Below are positions 48,119 to 57,700 of a stretch of 64,000 nucleotides of DNA, in pieces. The translations under genes and the position numbers were made by a program. Each line of letters starts with the position of its first letter. Positions within the stretch are counted from its first letter, which is position 1. The notes under the pieces were generated by a model. The model saw only the letters and a program-made list of their open reading frames with translations, had not been told where the DNA came from and made no database searches. Source of the stretch: Ectocarpus siliculosus (lineage: Eukaryota; Sar; Phaeophyceae; Ectocarpales; Ectocarpaceae); assembly GCA_000310025.1 (NCBI GenBank), contig FN649740.1:3835774-3899773 (forward strand), read 5' to 3'.

Positions 48119-48151
<33 letters not shown>

Positions 48152-49049
48152 GAGTATTGGAGCAGGTCATCGTTGATCTCGTCAGAAATATCGCCGTGGA
48201 GATGGCTGGGTGTTCCTTGGCCCAAAAATAAACTTTAACCGTGCTGACTTCTGCGACGAAACTACAACAGCAGCATGCTCATGAACTTTTCAGCGGCCAC
48301 GTTCGTCGATCCTGGCGAGGATACCGACCAGCATTGTTCCATCGCAGACTTGGTCGCGAAACTGTGCATGGAAAATTAAGTCCCCACAACGTCCCGCATT
48401 CCCGCATCGCCGCGGCGCAGAGTAGTTTCTTATTTCCGAGCGGCCGAAAACTGCACTTTTGAAGAAATTGTTCCTCATTTATGGGTGACAGCATGAAAGG
48501 GATGGCTGCATCTTTCCCGCCATCTCCCGTGTCTGACAATCCATCAGAATTTTCGTCCCGGTTCTTATCCTCGGAATGAGATGCATGCACAAAACAACAG
48601 TTGCCTCACGTCTCGCAGTTTGTGTAGCCGCCAGTAGCACCGCCTGTTACGCTGTCTGTGTAGCCGCCCCTTCTAACAAATGTTCTGATTGAATCCTACA
48701 TTTCTTTCTCCCCTGCGAGAAGCCAGCCTCCCAACAAACCACGCCAAGCCCAACCGCGTGTACCCCCAGCAGTAGCAGCTAGAACACACCGTGCCACAGA
48801 CCAATCGGCACCCGCCGTCAACACACATGGAGAGCACTTATGTTCTCTGCATGTTGGACCCACCTTTCCCTTGAACAGCCCCCCCCAAGGGGCTTGAGCA
48901 CGCTTCTTTCGCCTTCCGCCGCCACCGCCGCCGCCCGAGGTGCCGTCCGACTGCTGCTGCGGCGGCGGCGACTCCGGGTCTCTGCCGGGGTAGTTGCCGT
49001 AGCCGCCGGGGATTCGAACCCGGGAAGACGAAGGCGGGCAGCGCTCCAT
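24285..49049 (-). CDS. Giant membrane protein: Wntless/TMEM181-like domain fused to class 3 lipase
   Basis: About 28 exons, at least 1,900 residues, read from ATG 49047-49049 to stop TAG 24285-24287. Exons in order: 48864-49049, 46936-48089 (into gap), 45886-45956 (out of gap), 44768-44876, 43818-44159, 42726-43044, 42433-42504, 41694-41822, 40682-40750, 40246-40347, 39760-39900, 39187-39284, 38419-38563, 37756-37917, 36931-37015, 35750-35937, 35117-35304, 34183-34360, 33336-33461, 32349-32416, 29971-31073, 28686-28833, 27839-27944, 26605-26720, 26159-26295, 25278-25336, 24575-24703, 24285-24362. Every junction outside the gap is phase-consistent, and the order of domains is preserved across all of them. 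The predicted enzyme cleaves acyl esters of lipids, most like sn-1 diacylglycerol lipases in being membrane-anchored. Transcript data are needed to exclude two separate genes. Confidence 0.75.
27181..27768 (-). mobile_element. tRNA-derived SINE-like element, copy 1
   Basis: Read on the minus strand, the head carries a box A-like sequence (TGCCGCAGTCGTTAGA) and, about 45 bp on, a box B-like sequence (GGGTTCTCACCGG) that can fold as a T-arm. The body is shared with the copy at 58.9 kb and includes GGTTACC...GGTAACC around T-rich tracts. The element is flanked by near-identical sequences, CCCCCCCTTTCACTG on the left and CCCCCACTTTCACTG on the right, a probable 15 bp target-site duplication. It lies in an intron of the lipase fusion gene, in the same orientation. 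Confidence 0.7.
27197..27328 (-). repeat. Two tandem 66 bp tail units of the SINE-like element
   Basis: GGTGTTTGCCATCGGGGT starts at 27197 and again at 27263. Copy 2 at 58.9 kb has only one such unit, so tail number varies between copies. Confidence 0.7.
29935..29969. repeat. (CTGT)n microsatellite at a 5' splice site
   Basis: About eight CTGT units. On the minus strand the repeat begins within a few bases of the donor G|GTGAGA of exon 29971-31073. Confidence 0.85.
31498..32092. other. Assembly gap (100 N, 31934-32033) with unreliable flanks
   Basis: From 31498 to 31933 and from 32034 to 32092 the sequence is a chain of stretched homopolymers bounded by poly-G, unlike any natural sequence around it. 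This looks like failed base calling through a G-rich tract. It falls in the intron between exons 32349-32416 and 29971-31073; the phase of those exons fits without an extra exon. Confidence 0.9.
34371..34703. repeat. Tandem duplication, unit about 162-171 bp
   Basis: Both units start AACAGATGACCGCGT (34371 and 34533) and share TCATCCGAAAAACATT and CATGACTCTGGA. The array begins 10 bases intronic of the acceptor of exon 34183-34360. Confidence 0.85.
36293..36709 (-). repeat. Repeated segment with tRNA-like sequence (probable second SINE family)
   Basis: The stretch GAATCGTC(T/C)TC(C/G)ACAGACGTTGGGG plus AAGGTGGTCTCCACA occurs at about 36300 and 36650. Next to the second copy, read on the minus strand, is a tRNA-like sequence: CAGCGATGTCGGAGTG (box A-like), CTTTTGGTTGCAAAAG (anticodon-arm-like) and GGGTTCAAAACCC (box B and T-arm). 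The acceptor-stem ends do not pair, so it is not a working tRNA gene. It is intronic. Confidence 0.5.
37541..37650. repeat. Minisatellite, about 22-23 bp unit
   Basis: About five units close to ACAGACAGCAAGGCGATAGA in an intron of the fusion gene. Confidence 0.75.
38587..38611. repeat. (CA)n microsatellite
   Basis: On the minus strand it is a (GT)n tract about 25 bases upstream of the acceptor of exon 38419-38563. Confidence 0.85.
44577..44602. repeat. (GT)n microsatellite, first tract
   Basis: About 12 GT units in the intron between exons 44768-44876 and 43818-44159. Confidence 0.85.
44727..44761. repeat. (GT)n microsatellite abutting a donor site
   Basis: About 17 GT units. On the minus strand the (AC)n begins directly after the donor GTGAGT of exon 44768-44876. 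Confidence 0.85.
45957..46935. other. Assembly gap (100 N, 45977-46076) with unreliable flanks
   Basis: Poly-C runs into the N block on the left. From 46077 to about 46935 the sequence is stretched homopolymers ending in another poly-C. No frame in it should be trusted. The gap interrupts exon 2 (or exons 2 and 3) of the fusion gene, probably in a GGN glycine tract. Confidence 0.9.
48114..48150. repeat. (CAG)n/(CTG)n trinucleotide repeat in intron 1 of the fusion gene
   Basis: About ten uninterrupted units. On the minus strand it is a CTG tract ending roughly 25 bases before the exon 2 acceptor (CCCCCGACAG). Confidence 0.8.
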
Positions 49050-51702
49050 CTGAAGCTGTCGTCGCCGCCTGGTGTCCGAGATGAGATTCCGTGGGTGGAA
49101 CGGGTGCGTGTTTCAGATTTCACGCCGGTCCGCATGCAAACAGCTGCGATTTGGCTAAAGTTGTGGCGGTGCGTGCCAAGAAGCGGGAACGAATACGCAC
49201 CCCGTGGTGTTGTACGCATGGTGGCGGCGTTTTTTGCAAGTTTTTCCGTCGGCGGTGGCACGTCTTTTAGATTGGGTTCTCCCTGTAAGTGCTGCGCGGG
49301 AGAACTTTAAAAAGAAATAAAGAAGTGTGAGGCAGCGATGTTCAGGCGGAAGACACAATACGGAACACAATGCGTTCCTGGCGATGCTGCTGCCGCGTTT
49401 CGCGTATCAACGGTTCAGTAGGGTCTAGAGAGCGAAACGAAGCAGCACTACATATTAAGGGCGCAACGGTAAACAGCACTAGTCTAAATAACGAGATCGT
49501 ATTCGAGGAGAAGAACAAATGGAAAATAATTTTGAAATTTGAATCTCCGTGACGTGCAGGTGAAATCGAACGGCGTCTCTCACATCCCGTTCGCCAGCAC
49601 CAGTACTGCCTCTACTTGAAGAGAGAATACGCTGGTGTTTCGATGACGCTTTTCCTTGTGGCGTGCCTGTTGCCCCCCGGCAAGGACTTTTGGCTGGAAC
49701 ACATCAGCAGCAGCAGCAACACAACCCACACTTCTGGCACTGCGGTTCCGAAGCAAGCATGAGGAGAAAAAAACTACACAGTCTGCTCCTGGTGTGAAGT
49801 CTATTAGTCTACACCCCGTGTTTGCAGATCAATCGTTCCTACAGCGCAGAGCGATTCGCTGGGCGCACGTGCGCAGAATTGCATCGGCCACGGGTGTTCT
49901 CCGTACGCAGCTGGCTGCGTGGCTTGCCTCTTTCGCCAGGACATTGCCTCGTGATGATTGATGAGACAAGAGACCACACAGAGGTGGCCGGCACCCACAT
50001 CAAGGAGGGAACCATGTACATCGTGCGTGTCTGCTTGTTGCTGTAGCCTCGGGAAACAAGAGCGGAGATGGCACTGCATCTTCAGTACACCCAAAGCCTG
50101 GACAACACTGGCTAGCATAGCAGGCCGTGTTGTGCTACCGATGCCGTGCCTCACACCCAAAGAGTCCGTAGTTCACACAACAGCGCCGGCGATTGGATTC
50201 GAAATATCGCCACCCCGCCCGTTGGTGCCAACAGCGTTTTCACCCCTTGAATTTGTGTGAGGCATATACTGTAAGTGAGAGTCTCCACGGCACCGCAAGA
50301 GTACTGCTCCGTGCACTATGCAGGGGAGATGACTACCAGAGTCCAATCACAACAGAATGACCCACCCAGCTCCAGAGGGCGCAGCAGGGGAAGCAAAGAT
50401 CAAGCTGGCATCCCCGCCTGAACGTATCAACAACACACGACAGAGCGACTCTTTGGTCTCTTAGCCACCGGTTCTGAGCGAGCTGTGCAAAAAGCTTCGA
50501 CTTCTCAATACCATTGCCTCAAAGAGATATCGTCTACAGTCACCTCTATAGCGTAGCTCTCGCACCTGTCTCACCCAACAGCCCACCAGGAGCACACCGT
50601 TTGACCAAAATCTCCGACACAAACCGCAGGAAAACGGGAGCGGGAAAACGCGAACTGAAACAAACAGGGGGTTTGATGCTCCCGCGGAGGCGTCAACAAC
50701 GGGAGGGGAGGGCCCTCATACAGATCGGTACGAAGAAGATCAAAGATTGGTTCGCTTATCATACATGCACCAGTTTCACCGCCACCAGCTCACGTCACAC
50801 CGCGCTACAGGTGACACCTTCCCATCGCTACAGATGCAATACGACCTGTCTGCTACCTGGTATGCACCTGTGTAGAGAGACATAACTGTCGCGTCAAATG
50901 TCTCACGCCCAGGCACATGTTCATCATGCACTTGCACGGAGGGGAGGGGGAGGGCGTGCACGGCGCACTTCGACTCTCTATGTAAAGTTGGAGCTGTTCC
51001 AGAAGGCAATTGACGTTTCAGAACTGTTATGCTACACGACACCCAAAAGGAGGACTGGTATTGCAGACAACTGCTGTGCATAGCGTAAGCTGCTGTAAGT
51101 CGCCGCCAGCGCGGAGTTAGACAGTAGTCTACTGTAGTCGGTTCGGAGTCTGTTCCTCGCTCGGTTCACCCTGGTGGTTTGCCTCGAGAATTCCTCTGGA
51201 AAGCGCCGGCCTGGATGCACCGATGCATACAACGATGGGCACGGGGTAGCACGCGGGAAGTCAGCGTAACGTACGTTTGTATGCGCTAGGGACAACCCCG
51301 ACATGCGGTAATTCATGTGACGGGAAATATGTTTAATTTCGGTTTGGACAGAAATACACTCTGTCTGTAATATACGGTACCCACACACGTAGCTTGCCTG
51401 TTCCATCGGCCCACACACCCCCCGCAAGCTATAGGGCAATATATACAATATTTCAACATAACGATACCGCCGGCCCATTCATGGCCAGCGGATATCAACG
51501 GGTAGGGCCCCCGCACACCTATTGGTACAACAAAAGGTGTAGCATATGATACAATGAAGAAGCAGAATGTTAATGTTTGCATGCCTTGGCACCAGGCAGA
51601 GAAATACGCCAAGACCCGGCGAAACCCGTTCAGACAGAAAATTGTGCGAGGGTCTGTACAGCATGGTCCGCGCTTCCTAATCTTCTTGCACTGCCTATAT
51701 TT
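49050..51702. other. Intergenic: upstream of the fusion gene, downstream of the ankyrin gene
   Basis: No supported exon. The promoter and any 5' non-coding exon of the fusion gene should lie here; CTTCAG directly before ATG 49049 could be a splice acceptor, which would mean an upstream exon exists. Confidence 0.45.
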
Positions 51703-54700
51703 CTAGGTGGAACACTTCCTGACTACTAAGATAGATATCGGCACGATACCATGCTGCTGTTGACATACTTTGCTAGCGGTGGAGTTGGCCCTTGTAAGCC
51801 GACGGTGTGCAGCAGCCGCGGATGCTCCAGCACTGCTCAGTGGGTTGGCGTGAGAGCCCTGGGACTGTTCTCCCGGCCGCGTTGGCTTAGGGGCGATCTT
51901 GCTGCACAGCCGCGCTCTCTCGTCCGCCGTTCTTCCTAGCACACAGGAAGGACATGGGCACAGCTCCGCCAACTGCAGTGTAACATGAGGAACCAAGCAC
52001 GCAGCAGACACGGGAAACGGCACGACGTAGGAGTGACATCAAGGAGTGGCTGGGAGAAGGGATTGTGATCTGGCCTGCAGCAGGTTATCATTAGTTACAG
52101 TATAGAGATTGATTGAAAGCCCGAAAAAAATTCCGAGTGCCCGTTCATTTTTCCCGGGCATATGCACAGCCAGCTGGTTTCGGGTCCCCCAAATACTCCA
52201 GCTTTCGTTTCTTCGATACGTCTCGAAAAGCTGTAGCTGTTGTCTTGCACTTTTTGGTGTGTCCATTCGGGATCTACAAGGACCCTTCACATTTGCCAAT
52301 AATTCAATGTAAGGTGCGACCCGGGGCCTCAGATTAGGACGAGCTCTCGTTCCCCCGGTCATGCTTGTCGCACATCCGTACCATACTTGGCTGATTTCAC
52401 AGCTTAGAATAGAATGTGATGATTGAAACCGAGGGCACTATCCACTCGTATTGAGTAGATCAGTACATATATTGGCTGCGTAGCTTAGCGTAGCATAAAA
52501 GCAGGGTTGCCACAGAGCAGCAGCAAATACAATGCCATCAACGACAACGGCGACTCACCCTTAGTGCGGCCGCGATAACCCAGGCGTAGCGGAAAGTGTG
52601 AGCCGCCGCAGTGGGCACCGCGAGCGCCTGAAGCAGTAGCAGAGCGGCTGAGTGTCGTCCCGCCCTCAATGCGGCCATCAGGACGGTATCCCCCAAACTG
52701 GTTTCGACAAGTCAGCGAAGCGTTTCAGAGGGAGGGGAGGAGATATTGTTGCACCATTGTTGGTTGATGTAAGGCGAGCGATAAGCCAGCACGCAAGTGT
52801 CTGTGCACCTTACAGCGGCGATGGTACCCAATGGAACATCGGAATTGGGCAGAAGACGACGGAGAATATTTTCGATGGTCGTTCCTGTACACATCGGCCG
52901 AAAGCATCGTCATGGACAGAGCAAGCCAAACGCATTGGGTTTCTTAGGCCCCGGAGAGTCATGAGCCCCGAAGGCAGGATGCACGAGTTTCCTCACGCAA
53001 AATCTTGCCAGAAGTATTTTGGTCCACACAACGGCATGACTAGCCACAAAGCAGAAAGCTTCGCATGGTTTCTACCTCGTAACACGTAGTGGCAATGGAC
53101 TGAAAGAAGAGTAGCAATCACGTCTCACCCATTCCTATACTCCAGCCACCCCAAGTCGAACGGTTCCCCTCCCCCCTTGGGAGACATGAGCCTCTTCAGC
53201 ACCGGCACTCCCCCACGCGCCATGGCTGTCACGTGCAGCACCGTGTTTCCGCCGCCACCGCCACCATCACCTCCGCAGGACGTTGTCGGGCTGACACCTT
53301 TGAGAAGGATGTCAATGCACTCGCGCTGGCCTCGTGCCACCGCTAGGGCGAGCGCGGGGACCCCCTCTTCATCTGTCCAAGCCAGGACCTCCTTGTCATT
53401 GTTGGTATTGTTGTTGTTATGGTCGTCATCGGCGATATCGGCGTCGTTGTCGTTGCCGTTGTCGTTGCCGTTGTCGTTGTTGTTGGTCAAGGGGGTGGGA
53501 GCATTTTTTAAAGTCGTCGTGTACGCGAGGGATGTTCACAAGTTAGCAAGGGGGGGAGGGAGCGGGGGAGGCGTGGGGAAGGAGGGAGAACATGAAGAAA
53601 CGGTGTTGGGTCCTTGGGAGTGAACATTGCCACAGAAACAACTCTGACATCGCAAAACCGGAAGAAAGGTGCATGTTTCGAAGAACACAGCGGAATCATC
53701 ATAGGTACACAATGAATCCACTAAAATCGGGCAGCTACTGTATGACACAGGCCCGAACAGCTGCCTACGCCATTACCACCACCTCTGACTGATTCAGCCT
53801 TACCTGTTCACTACAGCTCTCGGTGAGGACACGAAGGCACCCGACGTGGCCCTCGCGGATGGCCATGTGCCCGAGGTCGGATAGCTCCTCCTGCTCCTTG
53901 CCCTTGCTGCTTGAATGCCCAAGAAGCACAGCCTTCCTTATCTGAAAATCAGAAAGTGATGGGTACCGTTGAAATGTTCTGTGGCTCGTTCAAGGGTGTG
54001 TCAGTGGGCCATCATAAGTATGCAAGAAACATCAACACGAGCACCATGAAGGCCAAGAAAAAGGTCAATCCTGCAGACTCCATATAGTTTCTAGATTCAC
54101 ACTATATATTGTGGAGTATGAGAGTATATATTGTGGAGTAAGAGAGCTCGGCGGAGATACAGCGTCTTGACACTTCGTGTACAGCCAACTTTCGGCTTTG
54201 TCTGGAGCTCCATTGCGGTGGCGAGAGCTACTATATTTGTTCACTTGGAACGGGTCGCATGTGCTCACCTTCGCAGGTTTCTTGCAGAAGCACGACATGC
54301 ATTTTGCCTCAGTCTGTGCCTCCTCGTTCGACACTGAAAGACTTTGAGCCACGCTGAAAATTGGTGTTTCCTACTAGGAGGTCGGCACCGTAGTGCACTC
54401 ACGACAGTCTTTAAATATGGAGAGACTGTGAACATGCGTAGGCTGTGAACATTAATACCCCCTACCTTCATCAAAATACTGAAACTGATCATTCACGTCG
54501 TGAGTTATACCCGAGACGATTTGCCCACCATACGCTCGCCGAACGCCTGGCACAGTTTTTTTACGTGGGGCTACGGTCAACAAAACTGGCACCCGCGCGG
54601 TTTCTAGGTTCGGCAATGAAGAAGTTTCTCTGCCGGAATCGCGTTTTTGTTTTGATCCCACCTCTCGCAGAGCGCCGGCGCGACCCGCAAGCACCGCGCA

Positions 54701-57700
54701 CATAGCCGCCGTCTGACCCAGGCGGTTTTTCTTGGAAGGGTCAGCTCCTCGCCGGAGGAGAGCCGTCACCACCTGATAGGTGTGGGGCAGACAGGAAGGG
54801 AGCCGACGTAACTCTCAGCAGATTTCAACGGGCCTCATGTACTGGTGAACATTTCGTGGGAGGGTGAGTCGCTCTCGCCAAAGGAAGGCCGTCAGTAGCT
54901 GTTGGGGCACAACGGGGGTAATGCAAAAGCTATTGATGGCCCTGAGATGCAAACTTGGACCAAAGCTTGCAGAGTTGAGGGGGCCAAACGCAAAAACTGT
55001 TTGTCTTTCGGATCATGGTTGTATCCAACACCGAAGGAAGGTCGGTCTAGCCTGTTATATTGGAATCAGGCCTCATTTTCTGGCCACGGGGTACTTGAAA
55101 GAGGGATTTGAGAATGCGGGTCTAGGCGTAGGACGAAGGCGAAAGAGGAAGGATGAAGGTAGGCGCGCGCGCCCAGGACCACCGTCACCACCCGCCAGCG
55201 TTGTGTCAAGAAGGGCGATCGCAATTGTATCCCCTGGGAAAAGGATCTTCCGTAGTACGCTGCCCTCACGAGGACAGCCTCAGAGCAAACGTCGCTTTTC
55301 GAGAAATGTCGAGCCGCCCCTTCCTCGCCTGAGTGGTAGGTCCCCTCCCTTCATCGTCGCAGAGTGCCATCGCATCCTGCGCTTCACCGCTTGCTCTTCT
55401 GTCGCCGGAAAAGGTAGTGGTAGCGGTAGTGGTGCCCACGACCATCGGGGACGAAGTTGTCGACAAGGTCGATAGCGATGTCGACGCCAGCGTCGAGCCC
55501 CGCGAGTGGCCCTCGTCCATCGGGTCACGGGGTGCATTGGGTCCCACCGCCACCTGCGATATGGCACAACATGCGCCAGTCTTTGGAGATTCTGATCACG
55601 TGCGTGTGTTTATTATGTTTAGAGACGGCCAATCGTATGAACACGCACAGGGACAAGGACGAGGACAACAGCCACCAAACGTTTCCATCAACAAAAACCA
55701 TAAGATTGCGCTTACGTGAAGAGCCGTGTCACCGCATCCGTTTGCCACGGACACGTCCGCTCCGAGGTCGAGCAGGGAAAGCACGGCCCCGACCTTGCCG
55801 GAAGCGGCCGCTTCGTGAAGGGGACAGTTCCCCGATCCAGAGCACCGCACGTCCACCTCCAGCAGACCGCCCCACCCGGACGGGTCATCGCCCTCTTCTC
55901 CTTCGCTTCGGACCTCTCTACCGCCGCTGTCGTCGTGGTCGTCGCCGCCGTCATCGGAATGATTGCCGCCACTGCGTGCGGTGTCCCGCGTGTCTCCACT
56001 GCTGGAGGCCTTTCTGGCAAGTGAGCTCCTACTGTTGACGTTGGTGCTAGTTGAAGTAGATCCAGCTCTTCCTGTGTCCATTGCCACTCCTTCCGGCCGT
56101 TCAGCTTTGCCGGCGGCATTTGTGACGTCATGATGATGATGCCGGAGGTCCCGAAGCTCCTCGGTGTCCGCCAAAGACGGAGCCACGAATGCTGACAGGG
56201 GTAGCGGCGACCGTACGGAGGATGTCGCCGGTGTATCCGGGGCAGCAGCAGCACTAGCGACTGCAGCAATGTCGGACATCCTTTTGGCACCATCACCGGT
56301 ATTCCCGTCGGCAACCCCAGTATCGCCGCCGGATACGGGAATGGAGCTCCCACTGCCCATGCGCGCACCATTTTCGCCTCCGACGCCACCGGCCTGATCG
56401 TCGACAACCGCCGAAGATGCTGCCGTAACACACGACGACGATAAATCATCACCACTGCTGCTGTCATCGCCGCCGCCGCCACCCGCACCGGGCGCAGAGC
56501 TCGCGTCCTCGGAGCGAGTGTCCAGGGAGGCGTTGCCGGACCCAGTGGCCGCACCGCCGCTGCCGCCGGTGGTCCACTCGCTGTCAGCCTCAGTGGCGAG
56601 AAGAAGCACAGTGGGAGCTTCCCCTCTGGCGGCCATCTCGTGGAGAGGAGTGCGCCCGTCCCTATGTGTAACGTTCCAGGACAAAACGGACGTGCGACGC
56701 TTGTTGGTGTATTATGTGCACGGAGGGAGGGCAAGGGAACACACAACCAATCAGCCGATTGGTGTCTGCCGCAGCGAAGAGATGGTGGGGCCTGTGACGG
56801 TTGCCTGCCTAGACGGAGAGCTACAATGGTTAGCTAGGAGGGGGAGCGAACGAGCGAGGGCTCACTCGTCTGGGTCGCAAAGATCATCCACTTCGATCCC
56901 CGAAAGGCCTGGGTTAGCCAGAAGAAGAGCCGCCACCTCCAGGTCGTCCCGCACCACGGCAGCGTGCAGGGCAGACCTGACAAGTGTAAGCGATGCGGGG
57001 CTTGTCTCGTTACCCGCCCAGGAAACAGCCAGACATCGGGAGGTGGTTTGGAACACTCCACGGCCGCGAGATTGACCATCGAATGAAGTGTCAGTGTTCG
57101 CGTATACAGTATAATAGCCTTTACTCTCCCCGCCCGCGAAATGCGGTCCCGGCCAAGTTCAATTTGGTTTTACAAGAAGAGTTGTAGGTGGTGTGAATAC
57201 CAAAGAAGTTCGACAGGACCGCCTCAGCAGCCGTGGTGATGCATGCACAGCAGCACCGCTCGAAAAGCATAAACGGAGTTTGTGATGGTCCGAGCGAGTG
57301 AAGTAAAGGACAAGAGAAAGCGCTGGTGTAAAGAACCTTCTCGTAGCAAGGAGAAACAGGGTCGAGTCTGCAGAGAGGCTACTAGCCGGAACGCTTGTTT
57401 CACCAATGGAGTGTAAGCGACATCAACTTACAAGAATACGAGCAGCATCTTCTCCCGTCAGAAGGCATACGGAACGGAACAGATGGGGGAAACGAGAGGA
57501 ATAAGGAACGGGGGGCGCCGCCGCCGAACGGACGGAACGTTCTAGATGTTGCGACAAGTCGCTTGGTCACACCATAGCAGACGGGGCGAGGACAATCCAC
57601 GCCCTTCACTGCTCAAAAGCAACTACTCAGACCTTGCCAGGAGATATCTAACACTCGTGATTTTTTCATTACCTCCCCCTCCTGTTCTTCGTCGCGAAGG

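Larger units (their letters stand above)
45886..49049 (-). other. Fusion gene exons 1-3: disordered N-terminus, interrupted by assembly gap
   Basis: Exon 1 (62 residues) begins MERCPPSSSRVRIPGGYGNY and ends in a basic RRKKR patch. Exon 2 starts EDVALPTAPW and is a long Gly/Ser/Ala/Gln-rich region with Gln and Gly runs, entering unreliable sequence after GVGGGGGG. After the gap a Gly-rich frame continues into EIERKISSDKPKTAFAKGRK and a donor at 45885. Exons 2 and 3 may be one exon split by the gap, which then lies in a glycine-coding tract. This part is probably cytosolic. Confidence 0.6.

Noticed and set aside
49000-49035. GGGTTCGAATCC, a perfect tRNA T-loop pattern on the minus strand
   Set aside because: It lies inside coding exon 1 of the fusion gene and no D-arm, anticodon arm or acceptor stem surrounds it.
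49049-51703. Idea that the ankyrin gene and the lipase fusion gene are one transcript
   Set aside because: The ankyrin frame ends at a stop at 51703 and 2.6 kb without exons follows before the next ATG at 49049.
54264-54330. Acceptor-to-donor stretch encoding CMSCFCKKPAK on the minus strand
   Set aside because: Its phase does not fit between exons 54662-54772 and 53804-53941, which join directly; it could be an alternative exon but is unsupported.
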